Notes: a model not told the origin generated them from the sequence alone. 64,000 nucleotides of DNA from Lucifuga dentata (GCA_014773175.1 VXCM01000068.1:248001-312000), one strand, 5' to 3'; counted from the first letter of the stretch, positions 1-40,208 are shown. Program-made: numbers and translations.

Positions 1-223
1 ACACATTTCGCACTGCTGACAGCACCTGCAACAACAAGTGAGGCACCTATCAAGTAGGAGCTGGAAAAGAGTTAATGACTGACATGTCAACAGATTGTGT
101 GTTTTTCAATACTAACTTTCCTTTTGAAAATGTGTAACCAAAGCTTGGTGACACAGACTGCAAAGATTCTTAAGGGTGCAAAAAAAAAACCAAAACAATA
201 AATGATATATTTCTGTTGCTTAG

Positions 224-2549
224 GAAAAACCCACGCCTGGGCTCCGCGAACACACCTCTTACTCGTTGGTTGCCAGCTGAATATGAAGATTTAATTTCAG
301 TACCCAAAGGCTGGGATGAAGGCTTGACAATCAATGACTATATTCTCCCATTGGTACTATACATCAAAATATTATCTTTACTGCCTGAACCTTTCATTTT
401 GTGAGCATTTAGGTTAGTATGTTTATATGCTAAACTAGTTGCTGGCTCCTTTGAGAACTTTGTCTAAATAGGCCATGGAAACATGTTTAAATAGACAGAA
501 AATTCAAAAATGAAATGTGTAAAGTAAATCACTCCCAGCAAAGTGTTCACTGTCTACATACCTTTTCCTAGGTAAGAGAAGTGTCCAACCGTATTCTCCG
601 CACAGCAAATGAGGATGTAGAGAGCGATCCACTGTACACCCACATGGTTACAATATTTGGGCAGTGGACTGACCATGACCTGACCTTCACCCCTCACTCT
701 CCTTCCATCCGCTCATTTAGTAATGGCATTGACTGTGAGCACAGCTGTGAACGTACAGAACCGTGTTTCCCCATCATAGTCAGTATCCTTGCATTATACA
801 AGAAAATACATGAATGTGTACAATGCAAACACACATTGAATGTTTACCCTTGTTTGTCACTTAATGCAGTTCCCAAGACAAGACCCCCGCAGTAATGATG
901 AGGAGTGCATGACTTTCTTCCGCTCAGCACCAGCCTGTGGCTCTGGCAACACCGGTCACTTCTTTGGTGCAGACAACGTTCGCCAACAAATGAACACTCT
1001 CACAGCATTCATTGATGCAGGCCAGGTTTATGGTTCAGACAATGCCAAAGCTCAATTGCTCCGCAACCTCTCCAGTGATGAAGGCCTCTTGAAAGTCAAC
1101 ACACAATTCAATGACAACAGCTATGAACTCCTGCCCTTCTCCACTGCCAGAAACAACATGTGTGCCACCAGAGCCCGTATTACCAATGAACCATTTGTCA
1201 TGGAGGTGCCGTGCTTTGTGGCTGGTGAGTGGCAACAAACAAAAATGTAAAACGTATTTGTTTCACTCCAACCGCCACTTAGTGTTGACACCATTTTCCC
1301 TCACTTTTATATAAGATCAAAAATAACTTCCAATTTAGACATTCTGTGACACTTTGTGCTTGCCATGGTTAACCACAGCTTAAAGTTAAAAAAAAAAAAG
1401 NTTAGACATTCTGTGACACTTTGTGCTTGCCATGGTTAACCACAGCTTAAAGTTAAAAAAAAAAAAGATAAATTTGAGCTAAGAGCTGAAGAGTTTGTCT
1501 TAAGGATGAAAAAAAATCATTATTTGTTTACAAATGTTGTTGACGCAAACAAAAATTTAACAGCATCAGAAAAACATTAATAACTTAAATTCAGTTGTTG
1601 TCTGCTGTTCCTAGCTAGGATTAAAAGACCAGTAAGTATGTTTAAGTGTGATAGCATCTTCCAATCCTGTGTTCTGATTTTAGGTGGTAGAGCAACCCTT
1701 TTATATATTTAACTCACAGATTATACCTTTAAACTGCTGGCATTAAACAGAGCTGATTGTTGCTGTCTCCCAGGTGATGAGCGTTCCAATGAGCATATTG
1801 GGCTGACGGCGCTACACACCTTGATGGTGCGTGAGCACAACCGTCTGGCACGTGCCCTGGCCAAAATCAATCCTCAGTGGCATGGAGAAAGACTCTACCA
1901 GGAGGCACGCAAGATCATGGGTGGATACTTTCAGGTTAGAGAGGGACTTGAAAAGTAAAGACCTCACATTCATGGTTAAATTGATTTATAATGGCAGATA
2001 GCTATGAGTCATTCTTTCCTTCTTTCAGGTCATTACCTTCAGAGACTTCTTGTTACACATTGTTGGCCCAGACTTCATTCGTACAAAGTTGTCCACATAC
2101 CCTGGTTATGATGAAAATGTGGACCCGAGCATCTCCAATGTGTTTGCAACAGCTGCCTTCCGATTTGCTCACCTGATGATACAGCCTAAAATGTTCCGTC
2201 TGAATGAGCAGTATGAGGAGCACCCCATGTACCCCAGCCCACTGCTGCACAATGCCTTCTTCACACCGTGGAGGGTTGTTTACGAAGGTGTGGTAATATA
2301 TAATGTTAGTTTTGGTCTTAATGGAAAAATAATTAAAATGATGAAGAATAAACTGCTTCTATTTGTTTTGTCCCACAGGTGGTTTGGACCCAATCATAAG
2401 AGGGCTGGTGGGTCGCAAAGCCAAGCTCAACACCCAGGAACACATGATGCACGATGAAATAAGGCAAAGACTGTTTGAATTCACAGTGGAAATAGCTCTG
2501 GACCTTGCTGCTCTCAACATGCAGAGAGGCAGAGACCATGCACTTCCTG

Positions 2550-2617
<68 letters not shown>

Positions 2618-3975
2618 TCTCTCTTAGTAAGTCTGTCTCTATATCTGAGGGTTTTTAGGCTTTACAGATCATACAGTACTGTATCTGTTTTCACACTGTG
2701 ATCTAGGCTACAACAAATGGCGTGAGTTCTGTGGGCTGTCACAACCCCAAAATTTTGAAGAGCTGTCAGAGGTGATGGGCAATAAGCAGCTGGCCAGGAA
2801 TCTTCTGGATCTGTACGGGACACCGGACAACATTGACGTGTGGCTGGGAGGAGTGGCTGAGCCGTTTGTCAATGGAGGCAGAGTGGGGCCTTTGTTTGCC
2901 TGTCTGATTTCCATTCAATTCCAGAAAGTCCGCCAAGGAGACCGGTAAGTAGACAGAGCTCTGTCCTTAAATTACACATACACACAGCTGTGGCAATACA
3001 TTTATTAGCCATGCTTGTACATTCTCTTAATCTCAAAACTTGATTGTTATTTCAGATTTTGGTGGGAGAACAAGGGAGTCTTCACTGAGAGGCAACGGGA
3101 CTCTTTGAGGGAGACATCACTTGCACGTATTATATGTGATAATACGGGTATCACTGATGTTCCTGAGAAGGCTTTCCTGTACCAACCCAAATCTGGTTAC
3201 ACCAACTGTGATCACATCCCTATGTTTGACCTTGAGCCATGGAGAGAAAACAGTGAGTAATGTTTTTAAGGCTAGTATTTTAACTGACCAATTTGACTGA
3301 CAAAAATTTGTGCCAACATTAGGAATTACTGATTATTTTTTCTTTCACTTACTCTAGGTGACCCGCATAGTGGATCCTCAGGTATAACACTTCCCAGACA
3401 TCCTGAAGTGTAGAAATAATAATACATAAATTAATGACAGAAAATGTTACAATGGCAAATTTATGTTGGAATGATTTTGAAATTGGCTTTTTTCTTTTTT
3501 TTTTCACCCAGGACCCAGAGGGCCACCTGGACCACCTGGACCACCTGGACCACCTGGACCACCTGGACCACCTGGCCAGAGTTCAGTAAATGTTGCTTTT
3601 GCTGTGCGGCTGGGCAATAACTTTCCCCAAGCAGGCCAGCCCATTGCTTTCCGTCAGGTAATCTATAATGGACAGAACAGCTATGACATCAATAATGGTG
3701 TGTTTACGTGTGAGCATTCAGGTGTCTATGAATTTGCTTTCCATTGCACAATCAAAGATAAACCTGCCAGCCTGGATCTGATTTGTAATGGAAGATCTTT
3801 TCTGCATTCATTCACCACTGAACAGCAAGGTTACATTATAGCCTCTGGCAGCACGTATATCCGACTCAAGAAGGGAGACAAAATCTGGTTGCTTGCCAAC
3901 CATGATGGCAATGGTATCACCCAAGAAAGCTACTTCTCAGGGCATCTTCTTTTCACTGAAGACCGTGATCATTAG
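224..3975 (+). CDS. Heme peroxidase (MPO/EPX/LPO-like) with C-terminal collagen-C1q module; 5' exons outside window
   Basis: Animal heme peroxidase that would oxidise halides or thiocyanate with H2O2; probably secreted or granular (inference). Visible exons: 224-353, 572-778, 870-1224, 1774-1934, 2029-2287, 2379-2549, 2707-2944, 3056-3252, 3358-3381, 3512-3975. All are bordered by AG/GT and phases are continuous, giving about 734 residues to the TAG at 3973. Family marks in order: [18 protein letters not shown] (distal His and heme-linking Asp); the Ca-loop [20 protein letters not shown] (catalytic Arg and heme-linking Glu); [24 protein letters not shown] (proximal His); [23 protein letters not shown]. 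Vertebrate peroxidases normally end soon after the WRE motif. Here the frame continues through a 24-bp linker exon into a collagen-C1q exon. Signal peptide, propeptide and start codon lie upstream of the window. Orthology to a named peroxidase is not decided. Confidence 0.93.
1335..1467. repeat. Perfect 66-bp direct repeat split by single N (probable assembly artifact)
   Basis: Copies 1335-1400 and 1402-1467 are identical, with the N at 1401 between them. They lie in the peroxidase intron between exons 870-1224 and 1774-1934, so the reading frame is unaffected. The same layout recurs at seven other Ns in the window. Confidence 0.85.
2551..2617 (+). repeat. (ATT)n microsatellite directly at a splice donor
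   Basis: About 22 uninterrupted ATT units begin at the second base of the intron after exon 2379-2549. The donor reads CTG|GTATTATT, so every intronic donor base after the G belongs to the repeat. Confidence 0.95.
3512..3975 (+). other. Terminal exon encoding collagen-like stretch plus complete C1q domain
   Basis: Single phase-1 exon that continues the peroxidase frame. It opens with GPR, six GPP triplets and GQ, encoded by a near-perfect 9-bp repeat. A full-length globular C1q domain follows, starting at [15 protein letters not shown]. Family marks: [25 protein letters not shown] (the GxFTCxxxGxYxF core); [26 protein letters not shown] at the C-terminus. C1q domains form trimers and bind diverse ligands (known of the family), so this tail could oligomerise or target the enzyme (inference). 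A collagen stretch plus C1q on one last exon is the usual layout of C1q-family genes, which fits capture of a whole exon by the peroxidase gene. Confidence 0.92.
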
Positions 3976-4466
3976 CTCATGACTGCTGCCACATGACATC
4001 CTGAAACATATCAGAACCACCTTCAGAAAAATTCTTCTAATGGAGGGAGATAATTCTATGCTATTTAAGTATTTCCAAGGGAGTGTCAGTATCTAAAAAC
4101 GAGAGAAAAAGGCAGATGAAATCAATAATACCAATAATATGTCACTTGATTCTGACAAATTTTTGAGGCAGATTGATTTGTCTTTAAAAATCTCTCCCCA
4201 GTTGCAATTGATTTTGCTCACATTTCAAAAGAAAATGAGAGTTAGAGACCACATTTAAAACTTTGCAGTACCATCACCAATTTGACAACTTTTTAAGGTT
4301 TATTTTATCAAATGAAAAAAAATATTCCCAATGCACTGAGGCCAGCATGAAAAGAAAGAAAAGGCTTATTACAAACTTATTGCACATTTAATTTTTTGTT
4401 TTAACTTCTGAAAAACAATGTGAAAGACATGACTTCAAGATGTCATCTTCGTATTACTGTTCTTTT

Positions 4467-4693
4467 GATTTGTTGTCTTTTCCTCTTTTCTTCAAAGGGA
4501 TCTTTAAACTTTGAATAGTTTTATAAGTGTACTGCATATACAGAAATTGGAATGCACTATGTCCTGTGTAAGACTTTATGTTGATTTGTTGTCTTTACCT
4601 CTTTTCTTCAAAGAGATCTTTAAACTTTGAATAGTTTTATAAGTGTACTGCATATACAGAAATAGGAATACAGTATGTCCTGTGTAAGACTTT
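4467..4693 (+). repeat. Diverged tandem duplication in peroxidase 3' UTR
   Basis: Segments 4467-4577 and 4583-4693 are near-identical, differing by a few substitutions, with a 116-bp period. Both start GATTTGTTGTCTTT and end CCTGTGTAAGACTTT. The divergence and the lack of an N mark this as a real genomic duplication, unlike the N-flanked repeats. Confidence 0.9.
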
Positions 4694-4713
4694 GTTACTT
4701 TGAGTTTAACATT

Positions 4714-4968
4714 AATAAATCACTGTTACTCAAATTAACTCTAGACTCACTGTTCATTTGCAATGATGCAGTTTCAATAATCAATACAAATTATCTGAAA
4801 CATATGATGAACACACAGAAAATCATTGCAGAAAAAACAGCTTGTAATGAGCCTGTAGATGGCGTTGTCATGCAATTTTTAACAAGAGGAAAGAACACTG
4901 TGGTGGTGCAAAACATAGTGTCAGGACAAAATATTTTTACTACACTGCATATAATATCTTAAAATAAA
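4714..4968 (+). other. Candidate poly(A) signals of the peroxidase gene
   Basis: AATAAA occurs at 4714-4719, just after the duplicated 3' UTR segment, and at 4963-4968. Either could end the transcript about 0.75-1.0 kb after the stop codon. No cleavage site can be proven from sequence alone. Confidence 0.5.
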
Positions 4969-6629
4969 TGTCATCAATTTAATATGTGTATTGCATGCAT
5001 GTATGCACCCATTAACACTGTAATGCCGAGTAGAACAATTCAAACTAAGTAAGCTGATTCACTGATTCACGCAGTGCATCGGTGTTTGAGATCTTACATT
5101 TTGAATTAGGAAATTAGAAAAAAAAAAAAAAAAATTNAAAAAAAAAAAAAAAAAAATTCAGACAGAAGCCACATTTGTTACTTTATAAAATCTCTGTTTA
5201 TGAAGTTTGTTTTTTCCTGTCAGTCTCTTCATACTGATGGCTAACAGTTAGCTGGCTGAGAGTCAGTCTGGTTTGTCAAAGCTGGTTGGTGTGCAGGGTG
5301 ACTCATGCCTCACTTATAAAGGAAGCTGAGCATCACTGACAGTAAACACACCTGGAATTTCTTGATGTTGACAGAAGGTTTGAGATGCATCTAAATAAGC
5401 AGTTTTCCTCTTGGGGAGGGCAACGTAAGCTCTGCCTCCAAAGCAGTGATTTTACAACAAAGAATGCAAAATATCACCTTCTGTCAGTGATCTTGTACAA
5501 CCAAATACTGTATATTCATATCAGTCATTCCTAAAAGTGTCCGTATGATTTTGCTCAGATAACTTTGGTTAATTTAGTGTCTTCCCCCNCCCCCCCCCCC
5601 CCACCAGGAACTAAGACAATTGTTTAGCCAATAAAATAATGAATTGAGTTTACTGTGTTTATCCTCCAATACAACTCTGTATAGGCCATTATGGGTGGAG
5701 ATGAATTTATGCTCAGCCCTACATTACAGGTGCTTAGAGACATCTTGTCAAACTTGTTTGCATTGCAAGACAAAAATTTAGTTTGCCCTTACAGTTAATG
5801 TCAGGCTCCAAAATGAAGTTTGGAAACAAGGGATTGGTTCAACTGAAATCATTTGTGAACATCATCTTCATTAAACTGAAAGATAATAAGTAATTCTGAC
5901 ATTTGGAAAATAGCAACAAGTTTTCTCCCAACATGTTTTTTTCCCCAATGCGTCTCTGAAAACCAAATGGTTTCTACTTCTTTGGAAAGTTCTCATTACA
6001 CTCTTAAATGTATTGAAAGATGCAGTGGAGTTAGTTACATTATTAATTTAAAATGAAGCCTAATAGAATATGCTAGGTGCTAATGCTAGGCTGCAGTTCC
6101 ATGGTTCACATCACCAACAAAGCATTGTAATATTTACATTAACTCATACAAAACTATTCTACTGACATTTGAGCACCTGTGACAGTTATCTATCCATGGG
6201 TTTGTAATTACCAAACAGAATTTTAATGCTTTTGGCCTCTGTTTTTGAGACTCTTCAGTATCAGGCTATTTTATTCTTCTAAATAAAAGGTTTTAAAATA
6301 AAAGTTTCTCTAAGGACAGGATATAGTCCGGCTTAAAAATCTCAGCAGGCCTTGTAACAGAAATGCATCCAGGTGTGTGTTAAAAGTTCATGATAATGAT
6401 TTTTGATTGTAAGAAACTGGGCTAAAGACTGGTCCTCCAATTTAATTACGGATGCCACCACTCCCCAAGGAGGAGGAGGATGGGGGGGNTGGGGTGTCTC
6501 AGCATCCTTACCTAAACAAAGTAAACAAAAATGAGAGCAATATATGGCGATCGATAGGAGACGGGTGGGTCGCTTTAACTCTGCTGTTTTCTACACAGTG
6601 GAGAGGAGGGATGGGAACCAGCTGCTGCG

Positions 6630-6631
<2 letters not shown>

Positions 6632-6674
<43 letters not shown>
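6632..6674. repeat. (CA)n microsatellite ending at an N
   Basis: About 21 CA units are interrupted by the N at 6675. The open frames reading HTHTHT and VCVCVC across it are repeat translations, not genes. Confidence 0.95.
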
Positions 6675-6828
6675 NACACCACGCCCTCCACGCCCCCATG
6701 ACCTCAGTGGACCGGGTGCCATCCACACAGAGTGCTGTGGGTGTCCCATGGGAGCAGGGGAATGCTGGAGAGGACGAGCGGCACACGATACCCCATTGTT
6801 TGGTTTAGCAGTCACTGATTCCTCCGCN

Positions 6829-6866
<38 letters not shown>

Positions 6867-7147
6867 ACGGGTTGACCGTCTCAGCCGTCTCAGCGGGTTA
6901 AATTGATTAGAAAGACGTTTGTGGTTTGACTAATCCCCCATTTTTGCCCCGGCTCTCCGCTTCACTAAATTACAAAAAGCCACACATTTAGATATCGCTC
7001 CTCTTGCGGTGGTGTGATAATCACGCACCTGTGGGTGAAGAGAACTTTCTGCTCCTCAAATCTGACTCTGGTTGCATCACCATCTAACGCCGTAAGGAGG
7101 CTCAATCCAACTTTATTACTGTTTTTCTGATTTTATGTTCACTTTTA

Positions 7148-7178
7148 TCTACTCTGAATGCTGACAGCACATTATTGT

Positions 7179-7210
<32 letters not shown>

Positions 7211-7243
7211 GNTCTACTCTGAATGCTGACAGCACATTATTGT

Positions 7244-7276
<33 letters not shown>
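7148..7276. repeat. 64-bp direct repeat split by N, containing (TA)n (probable assembly artifact)
   Basis: Copies 7148-7211 and 7213-7276 match, with the N at 7212. Each ends in a (TA)n tract, a typical place for a failed contig join. Confidence 0.8.
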
Positions 7277-7283
<7 letters not shown>

Positions 7284-9500
7284 ATATGGGTATTCAGGCT
7301 TTAGCCTGTGATAAATGTGATTAAAACTTTTTGGAAAAGTCAAACTAGTCAATTAAACAAACAAACAAACAAGTAGGCATAAATAAATAAATAAATAAAT
7401 AAATAAATGTGGACGTTATGAAATGGGACAACGTTGGAGAACGTTCTCGTGTAATGATGCATATGACAGCATGCAAATCTTTTTGATTGGTTTATCTTTA
7501 TGGCGTTATCAGACGTTTTCCAAACATGCTTTCCTTGCGATTGCTGTTTCGTCCTATTTGCTGCATCTTTTACACTCATGGTGTGAAGTTCAAATATGTA
7601 TGATGTTTCTTAATTAATTTCTGTTCAAAGTCAGTTCACCATCCATGCAATATCAGTTTTTATAAAGTGCCAATAGAGTCAGACATTCTCAAATCAAAAG
7701 CTATAAATAAGATAAGGGTTCAACATCCCATCCATCTAGGGACCATATAGGGAGGGTTCACATCCCATCCAAAGTTATAAAGTCTTTTGGCATATTGGTG
7801 GCTTTTAAACTGCTTAATAAATGGGCAATTTTCTTTCCTGCAACATAGCAACCTGTCTGTGTTAAAATGAGCAAGGCACTAAAAACAAACCTGCTATTGC
7901 TCTCACGGTGTGCTGTCTTCAGCATTTTTAGGAGTAGAGCACTATACACCATTTCAGAAAGTTGGTCTAGAAGCCATGTAAGCTGGACACCCATGGAAAT
8001 ATTTAATTTCACTGAGGCTTAAAGATAAAATAAAATTTTACAGTGAAGTTTGCGGGGAGTAAAGACATTTTATTCGAATAAAGTGTGTATCATCATGTAA
8101 TTTTTCATGGTTCTGGGTTAAGTAGACCTGTCAATCACAGTAAGGGGAAGTGTGTGAGGAACACGGAGACAGGGCGGAGACTCTGTAGCAGGATTCCCCA
8201 AAACTGCTCTCATAATTGGGGGAACATCTGACTTTGTCCCGCACTGGCAGATGGTGGGTTGAGGCTGCATCCAAGGGGGGAAGATTTACATTCATTGTCC
8301 GGGCGCACAAACTGCACACGGAGACAATAGCCTCGGTGAGGGGCAAGAACCAGGATTGAAAAACTTTCCTTTTCAGAGGAAGAGGAGCGGAAATTAATTT
8401 TAAAGGAAAAAATAAAACATATTTTCGTTTTATAGAGAAAAAATACTGACGGTAGACCTATTTAAAACTATTTAAATAATTAAAACATAAAATACAAAGC
8501 AATTACACTAATTAGTTGTTTCAAGACATTACATATCCCTTATCTGTAAGTCTTGTTTCGTGACTTTTGTAGCCAGTCTTCATTCAGTCAGTCTGGTTTA
8601 TTGATTTCGAACTCATTTTGGACACTGCAGGCTGCGCTCCAAACTCCAATTAGTGCGCAGCACTGTGCGCTGCTGGCGCAGATTGATGGACCAACCAGAC
8701 GGCTATTGTTGCTCCTGACACTGATGCGATGCCTCCTCAGCAGAATCCTCATTCGTTCAAAGGAGCAGACGGTGGAGCTGCTGAATACGCGTCTGCCGAG
8801 AGCGCACTTGTGTTACATTTTGACTTGCATGAAAGACCAAACAGGATTTGCAGCACAAACAGTCAACGCAAAATAGCCCAGGACAGAAAACCTCAGGACT
8901 GAATTAAAGTAAATCCAAATTTTAACAAGTGTCTTATGTATATGCTAAAATAAACCTATCAATTAATTTGCAAAATAAAAGCTCTTTGAGATGTTTGCAA
9001 GACACGAGATTAATTTTATAAATATTTTTGCCCTCTCATCTCTCACTTACACACACACACACACACACAAGGACTCTTCAGCTGACCTGCAACACAGTTA
9101 CATATCTTGCTTTAAGACAATATGTTTAGCAAATTTTCTGTTTTTTTTTTTTTTTTTTTTAAAGAACTAAACGTAATGACAATATCAGCCAAGTCGGACT
9201 TTATCTGTGTAAAGTTTACTGAGAGAGTCATTGGTTGGATGCTGAATCTGGCAAAAGTCCAAACAACGGATGCACTTTACACCAATGAGAGCATCCATTT
9301 CAACAATCGGTCCCCCATATGGCACTAAGGCCCCTCCTCCACACTTATCCCGGCAGAGGGTCTCATTCATGCTTCAAGACAGCGGTTCACTGCAAGCTTC
9401 CTGGCCCTCGGATCAACTATTTTGATCCGATTTGGCCTTTTGACCACTGAAGGCGTCACAAATGCACGTATTTTAGAGAATATTTTCGTTCTGACTCTCT

Positions 9501-9869
9501 AAACTATCTGAGGAGTTGAGCCCACGAACAGGTGACCATTTGTGCTCGAATTGAAGCTGAAGATTTGCGCTTGGACAATGCTTGCAATCAGTGGGAGAAT
9601 ATATTTTCTATCACCGTTCCAGTCTTAAAAGAAAGCCTGAGTGGAATTTTTCACAGACTCCTTCTCAAACACCATAAAACACATTCATTTATTTTTGACA
9701 GCTTTGTGAAAGCTCAGTTGTCTTGTGGCGCTCTGGATGAGCTCAGCGCCTTGGGGTGGACCTTCCGTTGTTTGCCACCGTGCTTTATTCTTATAAATAA
9801 TTTCACCCCCTCCCCCCNCCCCCCCCCCGAAGTTCAAAAAGTGAATCAAACCATCAGAACACTTCTTAA
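9501..9869 (+). promoter_or_regulatory. ebf2: Probable ebf2 5' UTR
   Basis: Sequence directly before the ebf2 start codon. It contains a C-run with an N (9818) and an ATG at 9532 opening an upstream frame that stays open past the ebf2 start to 9894, in a different frame. No TATA box or transcription start can be fixed. Assignment as transcribed leader rests only on position. Confidence 0.4.
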
Positions 9870-37790
<27,921 letters not shown>

Positions 37791-39270
37791 CAAAGCACCC
37801 ACCCCAATCTGCCCCAGACCACTGCTTCACTTAGCCCCTCATTTGGCACTAAGAGGGCAGGGAGAATGGAAAATTGATCTAGCAACCACATGTAACTATC
37901 CTCCCTGAGCCCTCGCAGTTTGTGTAGTCCCTTTTCATCCAGATGGATGAATAGGATGGGTGTGAAATGTCCAAAGACCAACCATCCAGTCCACAGGAAA
38001 GAGGAGAATATTTCAACCACAACTACACTATTCTCTGTAGCTACCAGTGCCAACTGGACCATACTGCTGTGTGTCATAAAGTGTCTGCATTTTGAAAAGG
38101 AAACAGAGGAAAACATGTCCTAATCTCACTACAAGCTTCAAAAGCACCAATAATTCCCTCTGGCCTACTATGAAATGCAGTATTTGATTCTCTCAACCAC
38201 CCAAAAACTTGGCTAAAGATGTATGAGATTTGTTGTGGGAGCACTGAACCTTGTTGGATGACGGACAACTCCGATGTAATGTTGAAGCTCTAAAAAGCAG
38301 GGTGCTATTTGTCTGTGTATGGACACCTTTAATGGCATGTGTGTACACTGTCTGTGAGTTAGCGCGAGGTTGTTTTGTAGTGGACTTTTTAAAGACAATT
38401 TACATTCCAGAAAAATAGACCCTTTATTTTTTGTTCTGATCTTTAAGGTTTTACAAGGGAGAACTCTTTGTCCCAAGGGTTATTACTAAAGGAATTCATA
38501 TATTGATTTATTTAAGAACAAGTAAGTTATTATAGTTAGTTTAGGGAATAATATAAACGTGTTTTTATAAAGTGGTCCTTTTCCTCAACATTTTCATTAT
38601 AATAGCTAACTGATCATAATTGAATGCATTTATTTGGAATAAAATCAGATTCAGGTTGCAGGTTCTTGCGTAGCAAAATGTTAATGTTATGCACACAGGT
38701 AAAGAAGGCAGATGTCCTTGGAAGGAAACAGGAAACATTTTAGTTAAGTTTGTTTTTTAAATTTAATTTGTATGCATGCTTCTTCACACCGATGCCCAAA
38801 AACATTATTTCTTTCCACAGTACAAATTTGAAACTGTATAATTATGACAGTTTAATTTGTCATGTTTCAGCCCCAGTACAGGTTTCTGGTCACTATGCAG
38901 TATAGTATATCAACTAGAAAGCACAAACTGCTCCAGAGACAAAAAAAAAAAAAAAAAAAAAAAAAGGGACACACTGGGTGTTTATTAACCCCGTATAGTA
39001 CTTTTCTCATTGATTTTTACCATCATAACAGAAACTTCATTCTCAGGACATAACAACAAAGAACACAAAGAGTAGGTGACTTCATCTGAAAATGTGTTTT
39101 TAGAGTTTGGTTAATTTTATTTATTTAAAATTATTAGCAATTTTAATATTATGTTTTTAAAGCCATCTTTCTTTGAAACGGTACAAAAAAAATGTTGCAA
39201 ATGTGATTTGTATATCTCAAGGTGTAATTATATTTTGTGCTCCAAATAAAATAAATACGGAAAGTCACTA
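37791..39270 (+). other. ebf2: ebf2 3' UTR with poly(A) signals
   Basis: AT-rich sequence follows the TAG at 37788-37790. AATAAA is at 38638-38643, and two overlapping copies are at 39245-39255. The double signal is the best candidate for the main end, giving a 3' UTR of about 1.5 kb. An A-run lies at 38941-38965. Confidence 0.6.
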
Positions 39271-39809
39271 ATACTGGTTTTAGTTTGGCTTTATTCATGT
39301 CCTGCAGGAACACTATTTACCTCATGAATACAGTCATTTTCATACACACTGTATTATCTTTCAAATTTTGAGAACATTAAGATTCTTCCTACATTGCTCA
39401 AAATCTAAAGGTTGTGCTGCAGCTATTTTTGCCTGTGCTCATCACCTGTATGCGTGTGCAGCTTGCTACACTGTTTTGTATACATAGCTGATGAGCCGCA
39501 GCATCTTAATTGTGATGGGAGCGTTAAAGACTGAGTAGAGCATGTCAAGATAAACAACAACAGACCTCCATCTCTCTCCTCTCCAATAAGCCTGCTGTTC
39601 TCTGAGGACCAAGCCTCTAGGGGCCCGAGAGAGAACCACATGAGTCTCCCTCCAACGCGGCCTCCTCCTCCTCCTCCTCCNTCCTCCTCCTCCTCCTCCT
39701 CTCTGCCTTTCTCTCAGAACATATACAAGCAAAGGCATGTTGTTACGATCCCCTTTTATCAGTCTTTGTTTGGAACCCCTCATCCCTTCTTTCTTTCTCT
39801 CCTTTCTCT

Positions 39810-39960
39810 CGCTCCCTTGTAATGGCCTTTCGCTGCTAATGTAATTAGCACTGGTAAAGAAGGGCAGTTAATTACCCACTCTTTTTTGATCGGGTAATTA
39901 ATGTTATGCCAGGAAACAGCAACGGTTTCATTAACATAGCGCTCAAAGCAGCGAGGGGGC
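39810..39960. promoter_or_regulatory. Candidate regulatory block with paired homeodomain-type palindrome
   Basis: TTAATTACCC at 39868-39877 and GGGTAATTAA at 39892-39901 form a perfect 10-bp inverted repeat 14 bp apart, about 0.6 kb after the ebf2 poly(A) signals. GTAATTAGCACTGG lies just before. Repeat-free and non-coding. An enhancer role is an inference. Confidence 0.4.
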
Positions 39961-40177
39961 AGGGTGGCACCCAATGGTTGCGAGTCTGTGTGTTTTTGTG
40001 TGCTACATGCATGGACAAATAATGTACCAACAACTATGCTCAATGACAGTGAGAGAGACATGGACTCTAAACAGCTGACACTCTCAATGAGTTGACCTCG
40101 ACAGCAAGTCACTGTTTCATTTTGTGCTGTCTTTGTCACCATGAAGTGGCTCTTGTCAAAGAAGCTTAGGATGCTGC

Positions 40178-40208
<31 letters not shown>

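Larger units (their letters stand above)
4990..9500. other. Intergenic region between peroxidase gene and ebf2
   Basis: No coding exon recognised on either strand. It holds poly-A runs around the N at 5137, a C-run with the N at 5589, (CA)n at 6632-6674, a long A-run after the N at 6828, (TA)n tracts at 7183-7275, and AAAC/AAAT tetranucleotide repeats at 7354-7407. Positions 8130-8345 and 8600-8800 are less repetitive and relatively GC-rich. They may belong to the ebf2 promoter or 5' regulatory region (inference). Confidence 0.6.
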
